A stretch of DNA of 64,000 bases, taken from contig NZ_JBGCUS010000001.1 of the NCBI RefSeq assembly GCF_041415945.1, forward strand, positions 1,984,001 through 2,048,000, in the 5' to 3' direction. A model generated the notes under the pieces. That model saw only the letters and a program-made list of their open reading frames with translations, was not told the DNA's origin and ran no database searches. The position numbers were made by a program, and so were the translations under genes. How positions within the stretch are numbered: the stretch's first letter is position 1; each line of letters begins with the position of its first letter. The DNA comes from Ancylobacter sp. IITR112 (GTDB lineage Bacteria > Pseudomonadota > Alphaproteobacteria > Rhizobiales > Xanthobacteraceae). Of the stretch, positions 10,622 through 19,562 are shown piece by piece.

Positions 10622-11494
10622 TTAGGGCTTGCGCCGCATGATGGCGACGAAATGGGCGAACAGGCCGGCCTGCGAGTTGATGTTGAGCTTGCGGTAGATA
10701 TTGCGGCGGTGGACCTTGGCCGTGCCGGCGGAGATCGACAGCAGCCGGGCGATGGAATCGGCCGAATGGCCCTGAAGGATGAGATCGACCACCTCGCCCT
10801 CGCGCTCGGTGAGCGACAGGTCCTGCCAGATCTTGCCGCGGTCGAGGGGGCGCGCGCCGGCGCGGCCGGCGCGGGCACCGGCATCCTCGCCGATCGCCTC
10901 CTCGCCCCAGCGCAGCCGACACAGGCTGAGCACGATCGGCGCCAGTTCGCGCAGCAGGCGGACCTGCGCCGCGCCGAAGGCGCCGGAAGCGGCCTTGCGC
11001 ATCAGCGACACCACCACGCTCGCGCCATTGGCCAGCGGCACGAAGAAGCCGACCTCCTCGGCCAGCACGGTCTGGCTGTAATAGGAGCGGTAATATTCGC
11101 TGGCATAGAAACGATCCGGCGCCAGCTCGCGCATGCGGCGGAAACCCTCGATGCGCTCGATAGCGGCGTGGTAAAAGGGATCGAGCAGATAGGGGCCCAC
11201 CTGGTAGAGCGTCACATAGACATGGCTCTCCGCGCGGTTGAAGGTTTCAAACAGCAAGGGCGGGCGCGCGGTGCCGCGATAGCCGAAGGCGACGCAATGG
11301 TCGAACGGCACATGCGCCCGCAGCCAGGTGATGAGCGCATGGCCGAACGGGTCGTCGCCCGGCCCGGTGCGGACGCTGGCACTGCGCTCATGCGCCGCCG
11401 CGATGGCCTCGCCCAGCAGACGCGCCGCCGAAGCGCGCTCGCCCTCGCCTGTCGCCGCCTCCCCGGCCGCCGATGCAGCGCCGATCCTGCCCAC
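10622..11494 (-). CDS. LuxR-family transcriptional regulator
   Basis: 290 residues. The C-terminal helix-turn-helix (LTEREGEVVDLILQG, with recognition region GTAKVHRRNIYRKL) is a typical LuxR/GerE domain. The N-terminal 200 residues form a sensing domain of uncertain type that does not clearly show the acyl-homoserine-lactone pocket. A GTG at 11494 with AGAGGGGG upstream is the start. It is divergent from the polyamine ABC operon and probably controls it; no luxI-like gene is present in the window. Confidence 0.87.
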   Translation of the reverse strand: MGRIGAASAAGEAATGEGERASAARLLGEAIAAAHERSASVRTGPGDDPFGHALITWLRAHVPFDHCVAFGYRGTARPPLLFETFNRAESHVYVTLYQVGPYLLDPFYHAAIERIEGFRRMRELAPDRFYASEYYRSYYSQTVLAEEVGFFVPLANGASVVVSLMRKAASGAFGAAQVRLLRELAPIVLSLCRLRWGEEAIGEDAGARAGRAGARPLDRGKIWQDLSLTEREGEVVDLILQGHSADSIARLLSISAGTAKVHRRNIYRKLNINSQAGLFAHFVAIMRRKP

Positions 11495-11498
11495 CGTC

Positions 11499-11555
11499 TA
11501 TACCCCCTCTGACTGATAAATAGGCCCCGTCTACCACTTCGAAGGTATATACCCT
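11499..11555. promoter_or_regulatory. Candidate LuxR-regulator operator region
   Basis: Between the divergent regulator and ABC-transporter genes lie two copies of a TATACCC motif (11499 and 11547) and a near-palindrome TACCA-CTTCGAAG-GTA (11532-11547). Their location fits autoregulation and control of the transporter. No experimentally known site is matched. Confidence 0.35.
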
Positions 11556-11635
11556 CACACGCCTCAGTATTAGCATTTTCACCAATGACGGTCCGGCTGT
11601 CGCTCTGGACGGCCGGAAAGCTGCGGAGAGTGCCG

Positions 11636-12775
11636 GTGGCCCAGCAGACCCTCGACATCGAGTTTCGCGGCGTCAGCAAGCGCTATGGCGATGTCACCGC
11701 CGTCCACCCGACCGATTTCGCCGTGCCGAAGGGCGCGTTCATCGCCCTGCTCGGGCCTTCCGGTTGCGGCAAGACCACCTGCCTCAGAATGATCGGCGGC
11801 TTCGAACAGCCCACCACCGGACAGGTGCTGATCGGCGGCGCCGACATGGCGGAGGTGCCGCCCTATCGCCGGCCGGTGAACATGGTGTTCCAGCATTATG
11901 CGCTGTTCCCGCATTTCGATGTCAGCGCCAATGTCGCCTATGGGCTGCGGCAGGTGCGCCCGCGCCTCGCCTCCTCCGAGATCGCCCGCCGCACGGCGGA
12001 CGCGCTCGCCATGGTGCAGCTCGCCGGCTTCGGCAAACGCAAGGTGCATGAGCTTTCCGGCGGCCAGCAGCAGCGCGTGGCGTTGGCGCGGGCGCTGGTG
12101 AACCGGCCTTCCGTGCTGCTGCTCGACGAGCCGCTCGCCGCGCTCGACAAGAAGCTGCGCACCGACATGCAGATCGAACTGCAGAACCTGCAGCGCGAAC
12201 TCGGCATCACCTTCGTCCTCGTCACCCACGACCAGGAAGAAGCGCTGTCGATGAGCGACATGGTGTGCGTGATGAATGGCGGGCGCATCGTCCAGCTTGG
12301 CGCGCCGGATGAAATCTATGACCGCCCGGCCGACCGCTTCGTCGCCGCCTTTGTCGGCAAGACCAATTTCCTCGAGGGCACGGTGGTGGAGAATAGCGGC
12401 GGCGCCGCCCGCATCCGCCTCGCCAACGGCGTGGAGATCGGCGCCCGGCCGAGCGCGCCCTGCCCGGCGGGCGCGGCGGTGTCGGTGAGCCTGCGGCCGG
12501 AGGCGCTGCGGCTCGGCGCGGCCACCGGCGATGCCGGCCTGGCCGGGATCATCCGCAACCGCATCTTCCTCGGCTCGACGGCCGAATATGCCATCGAGGT
12601 GCCGCAGCTCGGCACCCTGCTCGCCACCGCCGACCACGACGCGGCGCAGAGCGACCTGCTGCAACCCGGCGATCAGGTCGCCATCAGCTTCAACCCCGGC
12701 GCGCCGCTGGCGTTTCCGGCGGCGGACAACAAGACCACCCAGAGGGAATCCAGCCATGTCGAAGTCGTATCGTGA
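11636..12775 (+). CDS. Polyamine-type ABC transporter ATP-binding protein (PotA-like)
   Basis: ATPase of an importer for spermidine/putrescine or a related amine. Walker A is GPSGCGKTT, the signature is LSGGQQQR and Walker B is LLLDEPLAALD; a C-terminal TOBE domain covers about residues 285-365. The ATG at 11585 lacks a ribosome site, whereas the GTG at 11636 follows GCGGAGAG, so I start there (379 residues). The 3' end overlaps the binding-protein gene by 20 bp. Confidence 0.9.
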   Translation: MAQQTLDIEFRGVSKRYGDVTAVHPTDFAVPKGAFIALLGPSGCGKTTCLRMIGGFEQPTTGQVLIGGADMAEVPPYRRPVNMVFQHYALFPHFDVSANVAYGLRQVRPRLASSEIARRTADALAMVQLAGFGKRKVHELSGGQQQRVALARALVNRPSVLLLDEPLAALDKKLRTDMQIELQNLQRELGITFVLVTHDQEEALSMSDMVCVMNGGRIVQLGAPDEIYDRPADRFVAAFVGKTNFLEGTVVENSGGAARIRLANGVEIGARPSAPCPAGAAVSVSLRPEALRLGAATGDAGLAGIIRNRIFLGSTAEYAIEVPQLGTLLATADHDAAQSDLLQPGDQVAISFNPGAPLAFPAADNKTTQRESSHVEVVS

Positions 12776-13919
12776 CGGCCTGCCCGTTTCGGCGCAGGAA
12801 TTCATCGACCAGTTGCTGCGCCTGCGCCGCGGCTCGATCAGCCGCCGGCATTTTCTCGGCGTGACCGGCCTCGGCGCCGCCACGGCGGTGCTGGCCAGCG
12901 AGCTTGGCCTGCGGCCAATGCCGGCCCATGCCGCTGGGGAACTGGGCGACCGCATGTCGATCGCCACCTGGCCGAATTATCACGACCCGCAGACCTTCGT
13001 CGATTTCACCACCAAGACCGGTGTGGCGGTGGAAGTGAACGTGTTCGGCTCCAATGAGGAAATGCTGGCCAAGCTGCAGGCCGGCGGCTCGGGCTGGTCG
13101 CTGTTCGTGCCGACCAACTACACCATCTCCACCTATCGCCAGCTCGACCTGATCGACCCGCTCGACCTCGCCAAGCTGCCGAATTACGACGCCGCCGCGC
13201 AGAACAAGCGCTTCACCGCCGAGGGCGAGGTGGCCGGCGTGCTCTGCGCGGTGCCGAAGAACTGGGGCACCACCGGCTTCGCGGTGAACACCAAGAAGCT
13301 GACGGCGCCAATGGATAGCTGGAAGAGCTTCTTCGATGTCGCCATGACCACCGGCAGCGGCCGTTCCATGGTGCATGACTATCAGCTCACCACCATCGGC
13401 AACGCGCTGAAATATTACGGCTATTCCTTCAACTCGCTGAAGCCGGACGAACTGGCCAAGGCCGAGGAGCTGCTGCTCAAGGTCAAGCCGCACCTCTTCG
13501 CCATTTCCAGCGACTACCAGCCCGCCATGCGCGCGGGCGATGCCTGGCTGACCATGTGCTGGACCAATGACGGCGCCCAGCTCCACCGCGACATCCCCGA
13601 GATCGACTATGTGCTCGGCAAGGAGGGCGGCGAGATCTGGACCGATTTCTACGCCATCCCCAAGGACGCGCCGAACAAGCCGGCGGCCTATGCGCTGCTG
13701 AACCATCTGATGGACCCGAAGGTGGCGGTGAAGGAGCACATCGCCAATGGCGCGCCCTCCACCGATGCGCGCGTCAACGCCCTGCTGCCCAAGGATCTGC
13801 TCGACAACCCGATCCTCTACCCCGCCGCCGACCTGCTGGCGCCGCTGGAATTCGGCGCGGCGGCGACCCTGACCGACCCGAACCGCGCAGAGCTGATGGC
13901 CCGCTTCAAGTCGGCCTGA
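12756..13919 (+). CDS. PotD-like periplasmic substrate-binding protein, Tat-type signal
   Basis: 387 residues, an extracellular solute-binding protein of the spermidine/putrescine type. The N-terminus carries a twin-arginine motif (SRRHFLG, residues 28-34) and ends its signal near AHAAGE, so it is probably exported folded. The mature part begins with MSIATWPNYHDP, as in PotD-like proteins. AGAGGGA precedes the ATG at 12756. It overlaps the ATPase gene and is followed by a stable hairpin and the two permease genes. Confidence 0.9.
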   Translation: MSKSYRDGLPVSAQEFIDQLLRLRRGSISRRHFLGVTGLGAATAVLASELGLRPMPAHAAGELGDRMSIATWPNYHDPQTFVDFTTKTGVAVEVNVFGSNEEMLAKLQAGGSGWSLFVPTNYTISTYRQLDLIDPLDLAKLPNYDAAAQNKRFTAEGEVAGVLCAVPKNWGTTGFAVNTKKLTAPMDSWKSFFDVAMTTGSGRSMVHDYQLTTIGNALKYYGYSFNSLKPDELAKAEELLLKVKPHLFAISSDYQPAMRAGDAWLTMCWTNDGAQLHRDIPEIDYVLGKEGGEIWTDFYAIPKDAPNKPAAYALLNHLMDPKVAVKEHIANGAPSTDARVNALLPKDLLDNPILYPAADLLAPLEFGAAATLTDPNRAELMARFKSA

Positions 13920-13959
13920 GCCAGCGCCGGCCGGGGGCGCCCGCTCCCGGCCCCGCTTC

Positions 13960-13980
13960 GGGAGCGCGGCTCGCGCTCCC
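13960..13980 (+). promoter_or_regulatory. Stem-loop between binding-protein and permease genes
   Basis: Nine-base arms GGGAGCGCG / CGCGCTCCC with loop GCT lie in the 88-bp gap after the binding-protein gene. Such hairpins often stabilise the upstream mRNA or attenuate read-through, giving more binding protein than permease. No T-tract follows. Confidence 0.5.
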
Positions 13981-14007
13981 GCCCTCCTCCGCGTGAAATG
14001 GACCGCC

Positions 14008-14868
14008 ATGTCGAGCGCCGCCCGCAAGCGATTGGTCACAGCCCTGCTGCTCGCCCCGGCGGCGGTGTGGCTGTTCCTGTTCCTGGTGCTGCCCTTCCTC
14101 GCCATTGTGGTGTTCAGCCTCGGCGAGCGGGCGCCGGCGGGCGGCTATGCCCCCGCCCTCACCCTCGCCCAATACGCCAATCTGCCGGCGCGGGCGACGG
14201 CGTTCTGGAACACGCTGGTGCTGGCCCCGGCCGGGGCGCTGGCCTGCCTGCTGATCGCCTATCCCGTCGCCTATTATCTCGCCATCAAGACGCTGCCGCA
14301 GCGCCGGCTGCTGCTGGTGGCGCTGATCGTCATCCCGTTCTGGACCAGCCTGCTGATCCGCACCTATGCCTGGATGTATATTCTCGGCGGACGCGGCATT
14401 CCCGCCTGGCTGGAGATGATCGGCCTGCCGGAGCTGCGCTTCATCAACACGCCCGGCGCGGTGCTGCTCGGCATCGTCTATGGCTATCTGCCGCTGATGA
14501 TCCTGCCGATCTATATCAGCCTGGAGCGGCTCGACCGCCGCCTGCTGGAAGCTTCCGCCGATCTTGGCGCGACGCCGTTCTCCACCTTCTTCAGCGTCAC
14601 CCTGCGGCTCTCCCTGCCCGGCATGATGACCGGCTTCTCGCTGGTGCTGATCCTGCTGCTGGGCGAATACCTCATCCCCACCCTGCTCGGCGGCGGCAAG
14701 GTGTTCTTCATCGGCAATGCGCTGGTGGACCTGTTCCTGCAATCGCGCAACTGGCCGTTCGGCTCGGCCATCGCCGTGGCGCTGGTGGTGATCGCCGTGC
14801 TGCTGCTGCTGGCCGCCAACCGCCTCACCGCCCGGCTCTCCGGCGCCCGACAGGTCGATCTCCTATGA
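14008..14868 (+). CDS. PotB-like ABC transporter permease
   Basis: About 286 residues with six predicted helices and the binding-protein-dependent permease EAA-like loop (LEASADLGATPFSTFF). Pairs with the next gene to form the membrane channel. I use the ATG at 14008; a GTG at 13993 would add five residues and neither has a strong ribosome site. The stop overlaps the next start in ATGATG, indicating coupling. Confidence 0.9.
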   Translation: MSSAARKRLVTALLLAPAAVWLFLFLVLPFLAIVVFSLGERAPAGGYAPALTLAQYANLPARATAFWNTLVLAPAGALACLLIAYPVAYYLAIKTLPQRRLLLVALIVIPFWTSLLIRTYAWMYILGGRGIPAWLEMIGLPELRFINTPGAVLLGIVYGYLPLMILPIYISLERLDRRLLEASADLGATPFSTFFSVTLRLSLPGMMTGFSLVLILLLGEYLIPTLLGGGKVFFIGNALVDLFLQSRNWPFGSAIAVALVVIAVLLLLAANRLTARLSGARQVDLL

Positions 14869-15683
14869 TGCGCGGCTTCGTGATCGCCGTTTACGGCTTC
14901 CTCTATCTGCCGATCGCGCTGGTGGTGCTGTTCTCGTTCAATGCGGGACGGCATGCCAGCGAGTTCACCGGCTTCTCCTTCCAGTGGTACGGGCGGGCGC
15001 TGTCCAACACCTTCCTGATGGAGGCGCTGACCAACAGCCTGATCGTGGCGACGACCAGCGCCGGGCTTGCGGCGCTGTGCGGCACCGCCGCCGCCATCGG
15101 GCTCGGCCGCGCCGGGCCGCGCACCCGCGCCGTGTTCGACGCGCTGTTCGGCGCCGCCATCGTGGTGCCGGGCGTGGTGATCGGCATCGCCACGCTGGTG
15201 GCGCTGGTGCAGCTTTTCGGCCTCGTCAATCCGGTGCTCGCGGCGTTGTGGCCGGGCGATGCCCCGCCGCGCCTCGCGCTGGGCTATGGCTCGATCATCG
15301 CCGCGCACGGGCTGTTCTCCACCGCGCTCGTCACCATGATCGTGCGCGCCCGGCTCGGCGCGCTGGGCCGCGACATGGTGGAAGCCTCCAGCGACCTCTA
15401 TGCCGGGCCCTTCACCACCTTCCGCTGCATCGTGCTGCCGCAGATCCTGCCGGCCATCCTTGCCGGCTTCCTGCTGGCCTTCACCTTCTCCTTCGACGAT
15501 TTCATCGTCGCCTTCTTCGTCGCGGGATCGCAGACCACGCTGCCGATCTATGTCTTCGCCTCCATCCGTCGCGGCGTCACGCCGGAGATCAACGCCATCG
15601 GCGCGCTGGTGCTGGCGGCGTCCATCGTGCTCGTCATCGCGGCGCAAGTGCTGCTGCGCCGGCGTCAGCCGGCTTCCGCCTAG
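14865..15683 (+). CDS. PotC-like ABC transporter permease
   Basis: 272 residues, six predicted helices, EAA-like loop VEASSDLYAGPFTTFR. Overlaps the PotB-like gene by 4 bp (a second ATG at 14868 is equally possible). Last gene of the four-gene importer. Its TAG stop codon is also the first three bases of a palindromic repeat element. Confidence 0.9.
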   Translation: MMRGFVIAVYGFLYLPIALVVLFSFNAGRHASEFTGFSFQWYGRALSNTFLMEALTNSLIVATTSAGLAALCGTAAAIGLGRAGPRTRAVFDALFGAAIVVPGVVIGIATLVALVQLFGLVNPVLAALWPGDAPPRLALGYGSIIAAHGLFSTALVTMIVRARLGALGRDMVEASSDLYAGPFTTFRCIVLPQILPAILAGFLLAFTFSFDDFIVAFFVAGSQTTLPIYVFASIRRGVTPEINAIGALVLAASIVLVIAAQVLLRRRQPASA

Positions 15684-15790
15684 ATCATTTCACCGTTTCA
15701 CGGAAATAGTGAAATGATCTAATTATTTGTTTTGTCTCGTTTTCTTCACGCGAACCGGTATCCACTTCGCTCGAAAACGCTCCAGGTACA
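15681..15790. repeat. Rhizobiales-type palindromic intergenic repeat element
   Basis: A perfect 13-base inverted repeat (TAGATCATTTCAC at 15681-15693 and its complement at 15709-15721) is followed by a segment ending in CGCTCGAAAACGCTC. The complement of that segment reads like the short repeats scattered in Rhizobiales genomes. The left end supplies the stop codon of the permease gene. It may also act as a terminator. Confidence 0.55.
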
Positions 15791-15792
15791 TC

Positions 15793-16554
15793 ATGATTCT
15801 CAAGGACAAGATCGCTATCGTCACCGGCGCCGGCTCGGGGATCGGCCGCGCCGGGGCGCTTGCCATGGCGCGCGAGGGCGCGCATGTCATCGTCGCCGAC
15901 CGCGACGGGCCGTCCGGCGAGGCGACGGTCGCCGCGATCCATGCGGCCGGCGGGCGGGCCGAGGCGGTGCGCACCGATGTCGATGTCGATGCCGATATCG
16001 AGGCGCTGGTGGGCGGCGCGCTGGTGCGTCACGGCCGGCTCGACATATTGCACAGCCATGCCGGTGTGCAGGTCGGCGGGCCGCTGACCGAGGTGGCGCC
16101 GGACGGCATGGACCGCTCCTGGCGGATCAATGTCCGCGCCTCCTACCTCGCCGCCCGCCTCGCCATGCCGGCGATGATCGCGCAGGGCGGCGGGGTGATC
16201 CTGATCACCGCCTCCAATTCCGGCGTGTTCTACGACCGCGAGATGATCGCCTACACCACCTCCAAGCACGCCGTCATCGCCATGGCTCGGCAGATGGCGA
16301 TCGACTATGCCCGGCATAATGTGCGGGTGAACGCGCTGTGCCCGGGCTGGGTCGACACCCCGTTCAACGAGCCCTTCATCGCCCAGATGGGCGGGCGCGC
16401 CGCCATCGAGGCCTATGTGCGCGAGAAAATCCCGATGGGACGCTGGGCCAGCGCCGAAGAGATCGCCGAGGCGATCCTGTTCCTCGTCTCCGACCGCTCC
16501 TCCTTCATGACCGGCCAGGCGCTGGTGGTGGATGGCGGCGAGAGCATTGGGTGA
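15793..16554 (+). CDS. SDR-family oxidoreductase
   Basis: 253 residues of the classical short-chain dehydrogenase family. The cofactor loop is TGAGSGIG near residue 10, the catalytic YTTSK is present, and the C-terminus ends in the usual VVDGG. The Asn-Asn-Ala-Gly motif is replaced by HSHAG, which is unusual. The ATG at 15793 is preferred over upstream in-frame codons that lie inside the repeat element. Substrate unknown. Confidence 0.88.
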   Translation: MILKDKIAIVTGAGSGIGRAGALAMAREGAHVIVADRDGPSGEATVAAIHAAGGRAEAVRTDVDVDADIEALVGGALVRHGRLDILHSHAGVQVGGPLTEVAPDGMDRSWRINVRASYLAARLAMPAMIAQGGGVILITASNSGVFYDREMIAYTTSKHAVIAMARQMAIDYARHNVRVNALCPGWVDTPFNEPFIAQMGGRAAIEAYVREKIPMGRWASAEEIAEAILFLVSDRSSFMTGQALVVDGGESIG

Positions 16555-16735
16555 GGAAAAGCCGGCGGTCCGGTAGCTGGCTCATTCACAGCAGGATGAC
16601 GCGCGGTGCTGGCGGGCGCCGCCGCCCGACCGATGCGTCCAAAAATCGGCTTTGACGGCCCCGCCTCGCCATTGCTAGCGCGAAAGGCGGAAGCGACGCG
16701 CTTCCGCTTGGGCACTCACACGAAGGACGGCCATC

Positions 16736-17212
16736 ATGACACGCCTTTCCCTGCTCGCGGGCCTCGCCGGCGCCCTGCTGCTCTCCAGTGCCGCGCAGGC
16801 CGCAGAGACTTTCAGCATCATTCAGGACAAGCCGGAACTGGTTCATGTCGATCTCGGCAAGGAAGGCCCCTCGCATGGCGACATGCTGGCTTTTGAGGCC
16901 TCCTTCACCACCGCTGAGGGCAAGAAGGGCACGATGAACGGCCTCATCACCACGGTCGACGTTCCCGATGGCGGCGGCGACAAGTTCTTCGACCGGCTCG
17001 CCGACATCGTGCTGGATTTCGGCAATACCGACACGCTCGTCATCGCCGGGCGCTCGGTCTATGCGGTCGGCGCGGGCGAAATGGTGGTGGATGCGCCGCA
17101 GGTGCGCGCCATTGTCGGCGGCACCGGCCGCTTCATCGGCAAGCGCGGCCAGATGACCACCACCCGCCGCGACGCCGGCCATTATGAGCACAAGATCGAG
17201 CTGGTCGACTGA
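16736..17212 (+). CDS. Secreted protein resembling the allene oxide cyclase/dirigent barrel fold
   Basis: 158 residues with a clear Sec signal peptide ending near AQAAE. The C-terminal block AIVGGTGRFIGKRGQMTTTRR-like (ending in a basic strand) is the hallmark of AOC/dirigent-like barrels, seen in many bacterial secreted proteins of unknown function. GAAGGA lies upstream of the ATG. It stands alone between an SDR gene and the accessory region. Confidence 0.65.
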   Translation: MTRLSLLAGLAGALLLSSAAQAAETFSIIQDKPELVHVDLGKEGPSHGDMLAFEASFTTAEGKKGTMNGLITTVDVPDGGGDKFFDRLADIVLDFGNTDTLVIAGRSVYAVGAGEMVVDAPQVRAIVGGTGRFIGKRGQMTTTRRDAGHYEHKIELVD

Positions 17213-17231
17213 AGACGACCGGCACCAAGCA

Positions 17232-17256
17232 GCGGCCGCCCCCCGGGGACGGCCGC
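17232..17256 (+). terminator. GC hairpin after the barrel-like secreted protein
   Basis: GCGGCCG plus a C-run pairs with GGGG plus CGGCCGC with one mismatch, about 20 bp after the stop codon. A short T-rich stretch (GTTTTA) follows 15 bp later, so it may function as a weak terminator. Confidence 0.4.
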
Positions 17257-17276
17257 CGGCGCCGGAGGTTGTTTTA

Positions 17277-17320
17277 CCGATCAGCTTGCCTCAAGCTGAT
17301 CGGCTCCCTCGCTCGAAAAC
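17277..17320. repeat. Short palindromic repeat related to the 15681 element
   Basis: A perfect 12-base stem (CCGATCAGCTTG) with a 3-base loop is followed by CTCGCTCGAAAACACTC, which matches the tail CGCTCGAAAACGCTC of the element at 15681-15790. It marks the left edge of the accessory region. Confidence 0.45.
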
Positions 17321-17455
17321 ACTCAAGGGAATGACCACCGGAGCCGACAGCCAGGCCGCCGGCCCAGCATTCCGTATGTGCACGAATTAGCTTGATCGTG
17401 AGCGCTGGACGGGGTTGATCGCAAGCTGACGCGACTTCTGCCGGTGCCGATCCTC

Positions 17456-18400
17456 ATGTCAGACCCGAAGCCTTGCCTATCCCCCCTCATCCATGGCGAC
17501 CGGGTGTTGAGCGGACTGCGCGTGCGCTCGGACTTTCCCTTGCCCGATCTGCTCGCCTGGACGGGTGAGGATCGGCCGGTCGACCTGCGCATCTGCCTCG
17601 CCAGCGTTCCGCAGCGGCTTGAGGACGCGGTGGTCACCCAGCCGCTGCTGCAGGTGGCGGCCGACGGGCGCTGCCGGTTCGCGCTGCCGCAGGTCGCCGC
17701 TTATCTCGTTTCGGCCGATGGTCGCGCGGTGAGCATCGACATCGCCGAGGGCGCGGCGCCGGCGGCGGTACGCACCTTTCTCTATGGCACCGTCTTTGCC
17801 GTGGTCTGCCACCGGCGCGGATTGTTGCCGCTGCATGCGTGCTGCGTGCGAATTGGCGACAAGGCCGTGGCCTTCGCCGGCGACAGCGGTGCCGGCAAGT
17901 CGACGCTGGCGCTCGGCCTGAGCGAGCGGGGTTACGCGCTGCTGGCCGATGATGTGACCGCCGTCGACACGGAGGCGCCGGGCGGCCCGACGGCCCTGCC
18001 CAGCTTTCCCCGCCTGAAGCTGTGGCGCGATGCCCTTGCGCGCGCGGGACTGTCCACCGACGGTCTGGAAGAGGTGCGCACCGGCCAGGGCAAGTATCAG
18101 CTATCGCTGGAACATCGCTACTGCCCGACCCCGCTGCCGCTCGCCGGGCTGATCCATCTGGACAAGGACGAGCGCGGCCCGCTGGGGTTGCGGCCCGTCC
18201 CGGCACGTGAAGGGCTGGGTTTGCTGTCCTCGGTCCTCTACCGCCCGCGACTGCTGCTGCGCCTTGGGACACAGCAGCGACAGATGCAGCAGTTTCTCCG
18301 GCTTCTCGGTTCCGTGGGCGGCATAAGCGCGATGCGGCGTCCGGAAAGCCCCGCCGAATGGGACCGGATCGCCGAGCTTCTGCCGGCGCTTGCGGCGTAA
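17456..18400 (+). CDS. HPr-kinase-like P-loop protein, probable RiPP tailoring kinase
   Basis: About 314 residues. A P-loop GDSGAGKST lies near residues 142-150, followed by LLADDV, the arrangement of HPr kinase/phosphorylase. It lacks the full HPrK N-terminal domain and belongs to the shorter kinases found in lasso-peptide and related RiPP clusters, some of which phosphorylate the C-terminal Ser of the precursor. A candidate precursor at 24398 ends in Ser. GTG at 17444 is an alternative start; no strong ribosome site is visible for either. Followed 15 bp later by the sulfotransferase gene. Confidence 0.75.
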   Translation: MSDPKPCLSPLIHGDRVLSGLRVRSDFPLPDLLAWTGEDRPVDLRICLASVPQRLEDAVVTQPLLQVAADGRCRFALPQVAAYLVSADGRAVSIDIAEGAAPAAVRTFLYGTVFAVVCHRRGLLPLHACCVRIGDKAVAFAGDSGAGKSTLALGLSERGYALLADDVTAVDTEAPGGPTALPSFPRLKLWRDALARAGLSTDGLEEVRTGQGKYQLSLEHRYCPTPLPLAGLIHLDKDERGPLGLRPVPAREGLGLLSSVLYRPRLLLRLGTQQRQMQQFLRLLGSVGGISAMRRPESPAEWDRIAELLPALAA

Positions 18401-18415
18401 CCCGGGGAGAGGCGC

Positions 18416-19246
18416 ATGGGCGGGTTCTACTGGATCGCCTCCTACCCCAAATCCGGCAATACGTGGATCCGGCTGCTGCTGGAGAGCGTCATCGCCGGTG
18501 GCGCGGCGCCGGAATTCGGCAAGCGGACGAGGTTCGCTCCGATCGTGGCGCAGCGCGCGGATTTCGAGCTGTTTCTGGACGTGGAGGCCAGCGACCTCAC
18601 CGTGAGCGAACAGGCCGAGTTGCGGCACGATCTCGCCTGCGTGATGGCGGCGGAAGTGGCCGAACCGCAGTTCCGCAAGGTTCACGACCACTGGGGATTC
18701 ACGCCTTCAGGCCGTCCGCTGTTTCCCGAAGCGGTAACGCTCGGCAGCGTCTATCTGGTCCGCGATCCGCGGGATGTCGCCATATCCTGGGCCCATCACT
18801 GCGGCGACACCATCGACGAGGCGATCGCCTTCATGGCGCGGGAGGACGCGGCCCTCACGCGCCCGAGCGGGTGGCAGGACCAGCTCGGACAGCGCCTGAC
18901 GAGCTGGAGCGCGCATGTCGAAAGCTGGATGACGGCGGTACCGGCCCCGATGCTCGTCTCCTATGAGCGCCTGTCGGAGGACACGCCGGCCGTGCTGAGC
19001 GAGGTCGCCGCCCATGTCGGTCTCGCCGCATCGGACGCCGTCATCGGCGATGCGGTGGCGGCGAACCAATTCGATCGCCTGAAGGCCATGGAAGGCGTCG
19101 CGGGCTTCGACCTCGGCCAGGCCAGCGGCCGGGCGTTCTTTCGCCGGGGCCTCGCCGGAGGCTGGCGCGACACCTTGACCCCGGCGCAGGCTGACCGAAT
19201 CGTGCGGGACCACGGCGCCATGATGGAGCGGCTGGGCTACCTGTGA
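18416..19246 (+). CDS. PAPS-dependent sulfotransferase
   Basis: 276 residues. The 5'-phosphosulfate-binding motif YPKSGNTW lies at residues 9-16, and the 3'-phosphate region LVRDPRDVAISWAH near residue 115 is intact. GGGGAGAGG precedes the ATG. It sits in one operon with the HPr-kinase-like gene and a small beta-rich gene, so its acceptor may be the locus-encoded peptide or a cell-surface molecule; that is inference. Related enzymes occur in several lasso-type clusters. Confidence 0.87.
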   Translation: MGGFYWIASYPKSGNTWIRLLLESVIAGGAAPEFGKRTRFAPIVAQRADFELFLDVEASDLTVSEQAELRHDLACVMAAEVAEPQFRKVHDHWGFTPSGRPLFPEAVTLGSVYLVRDPRDVAISWAHHCGDTIDEAIAFMAREDAALTRPSGWQDQLGQRLTSWSAHVESWMTAVPAPMLVSYERLSEDTPAVLSEVAAHVGLAASDAVIGDAVAANQFDRLKAMEGVAGFDLGQASGRAFFRRGLAGGWRDTLTPAQADRIVRDHGAMMERLGYL

Positions 19247-19268
19247 AAACGAGGATGAGGATCGCGGG

Positions 19269-19562
19269 ATGCTGACCTATGATGCCGCCAAATCAGCGGA
19301 AGGAACGCCCTTCACCCTCGAGCTGGACGCCGGCCGGAGCCTGCCGCTGGTGCTCGCCCGGGTGGAACGGCACCAGCAGCGCGACACGGCCCGGCCGGGC
19401 GAGTCCTTCAGTCTGATTTTGAAAGGAACCCCCGGCACCCTGTGCCCGCAAGGCACCTACGCGCTCACCAACATCGCTTTGGGTACGATGAACGTCTTCA
19501 TCGTGCCGATCGGCGATGATCGTGACAGCGGGGAATTCATCTATCAGGCGATCTTCAGCTAG
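19269..19562 (+). CDS. Small beta-rich protein (DUF6916-like), unknown function
   Basis: 97 residues, no signal peptide or membrane helix. The pattern of a Gly-rich SFSLILKG strand followed by LCPQGTYALTNIALGTMNVFIVPIG resembles a small conserved family found beside tail-collar proteins. Third gene of the plus-strand operon starting with the HPr-kinase-like gene. Its TAG stop coincides with the outer end of a palindromic repeat. Family assignment is from memory and moderate. Confidence 0.6.
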   Translation: MLTYDAAKSAEGTPFTLELDAGRSLPLVLARVERHQQRDTARPGESFSLILKGTPGTLCPQGTYALTNIALGTMNVFIVPIGDDRDSGEFIYQAIFS

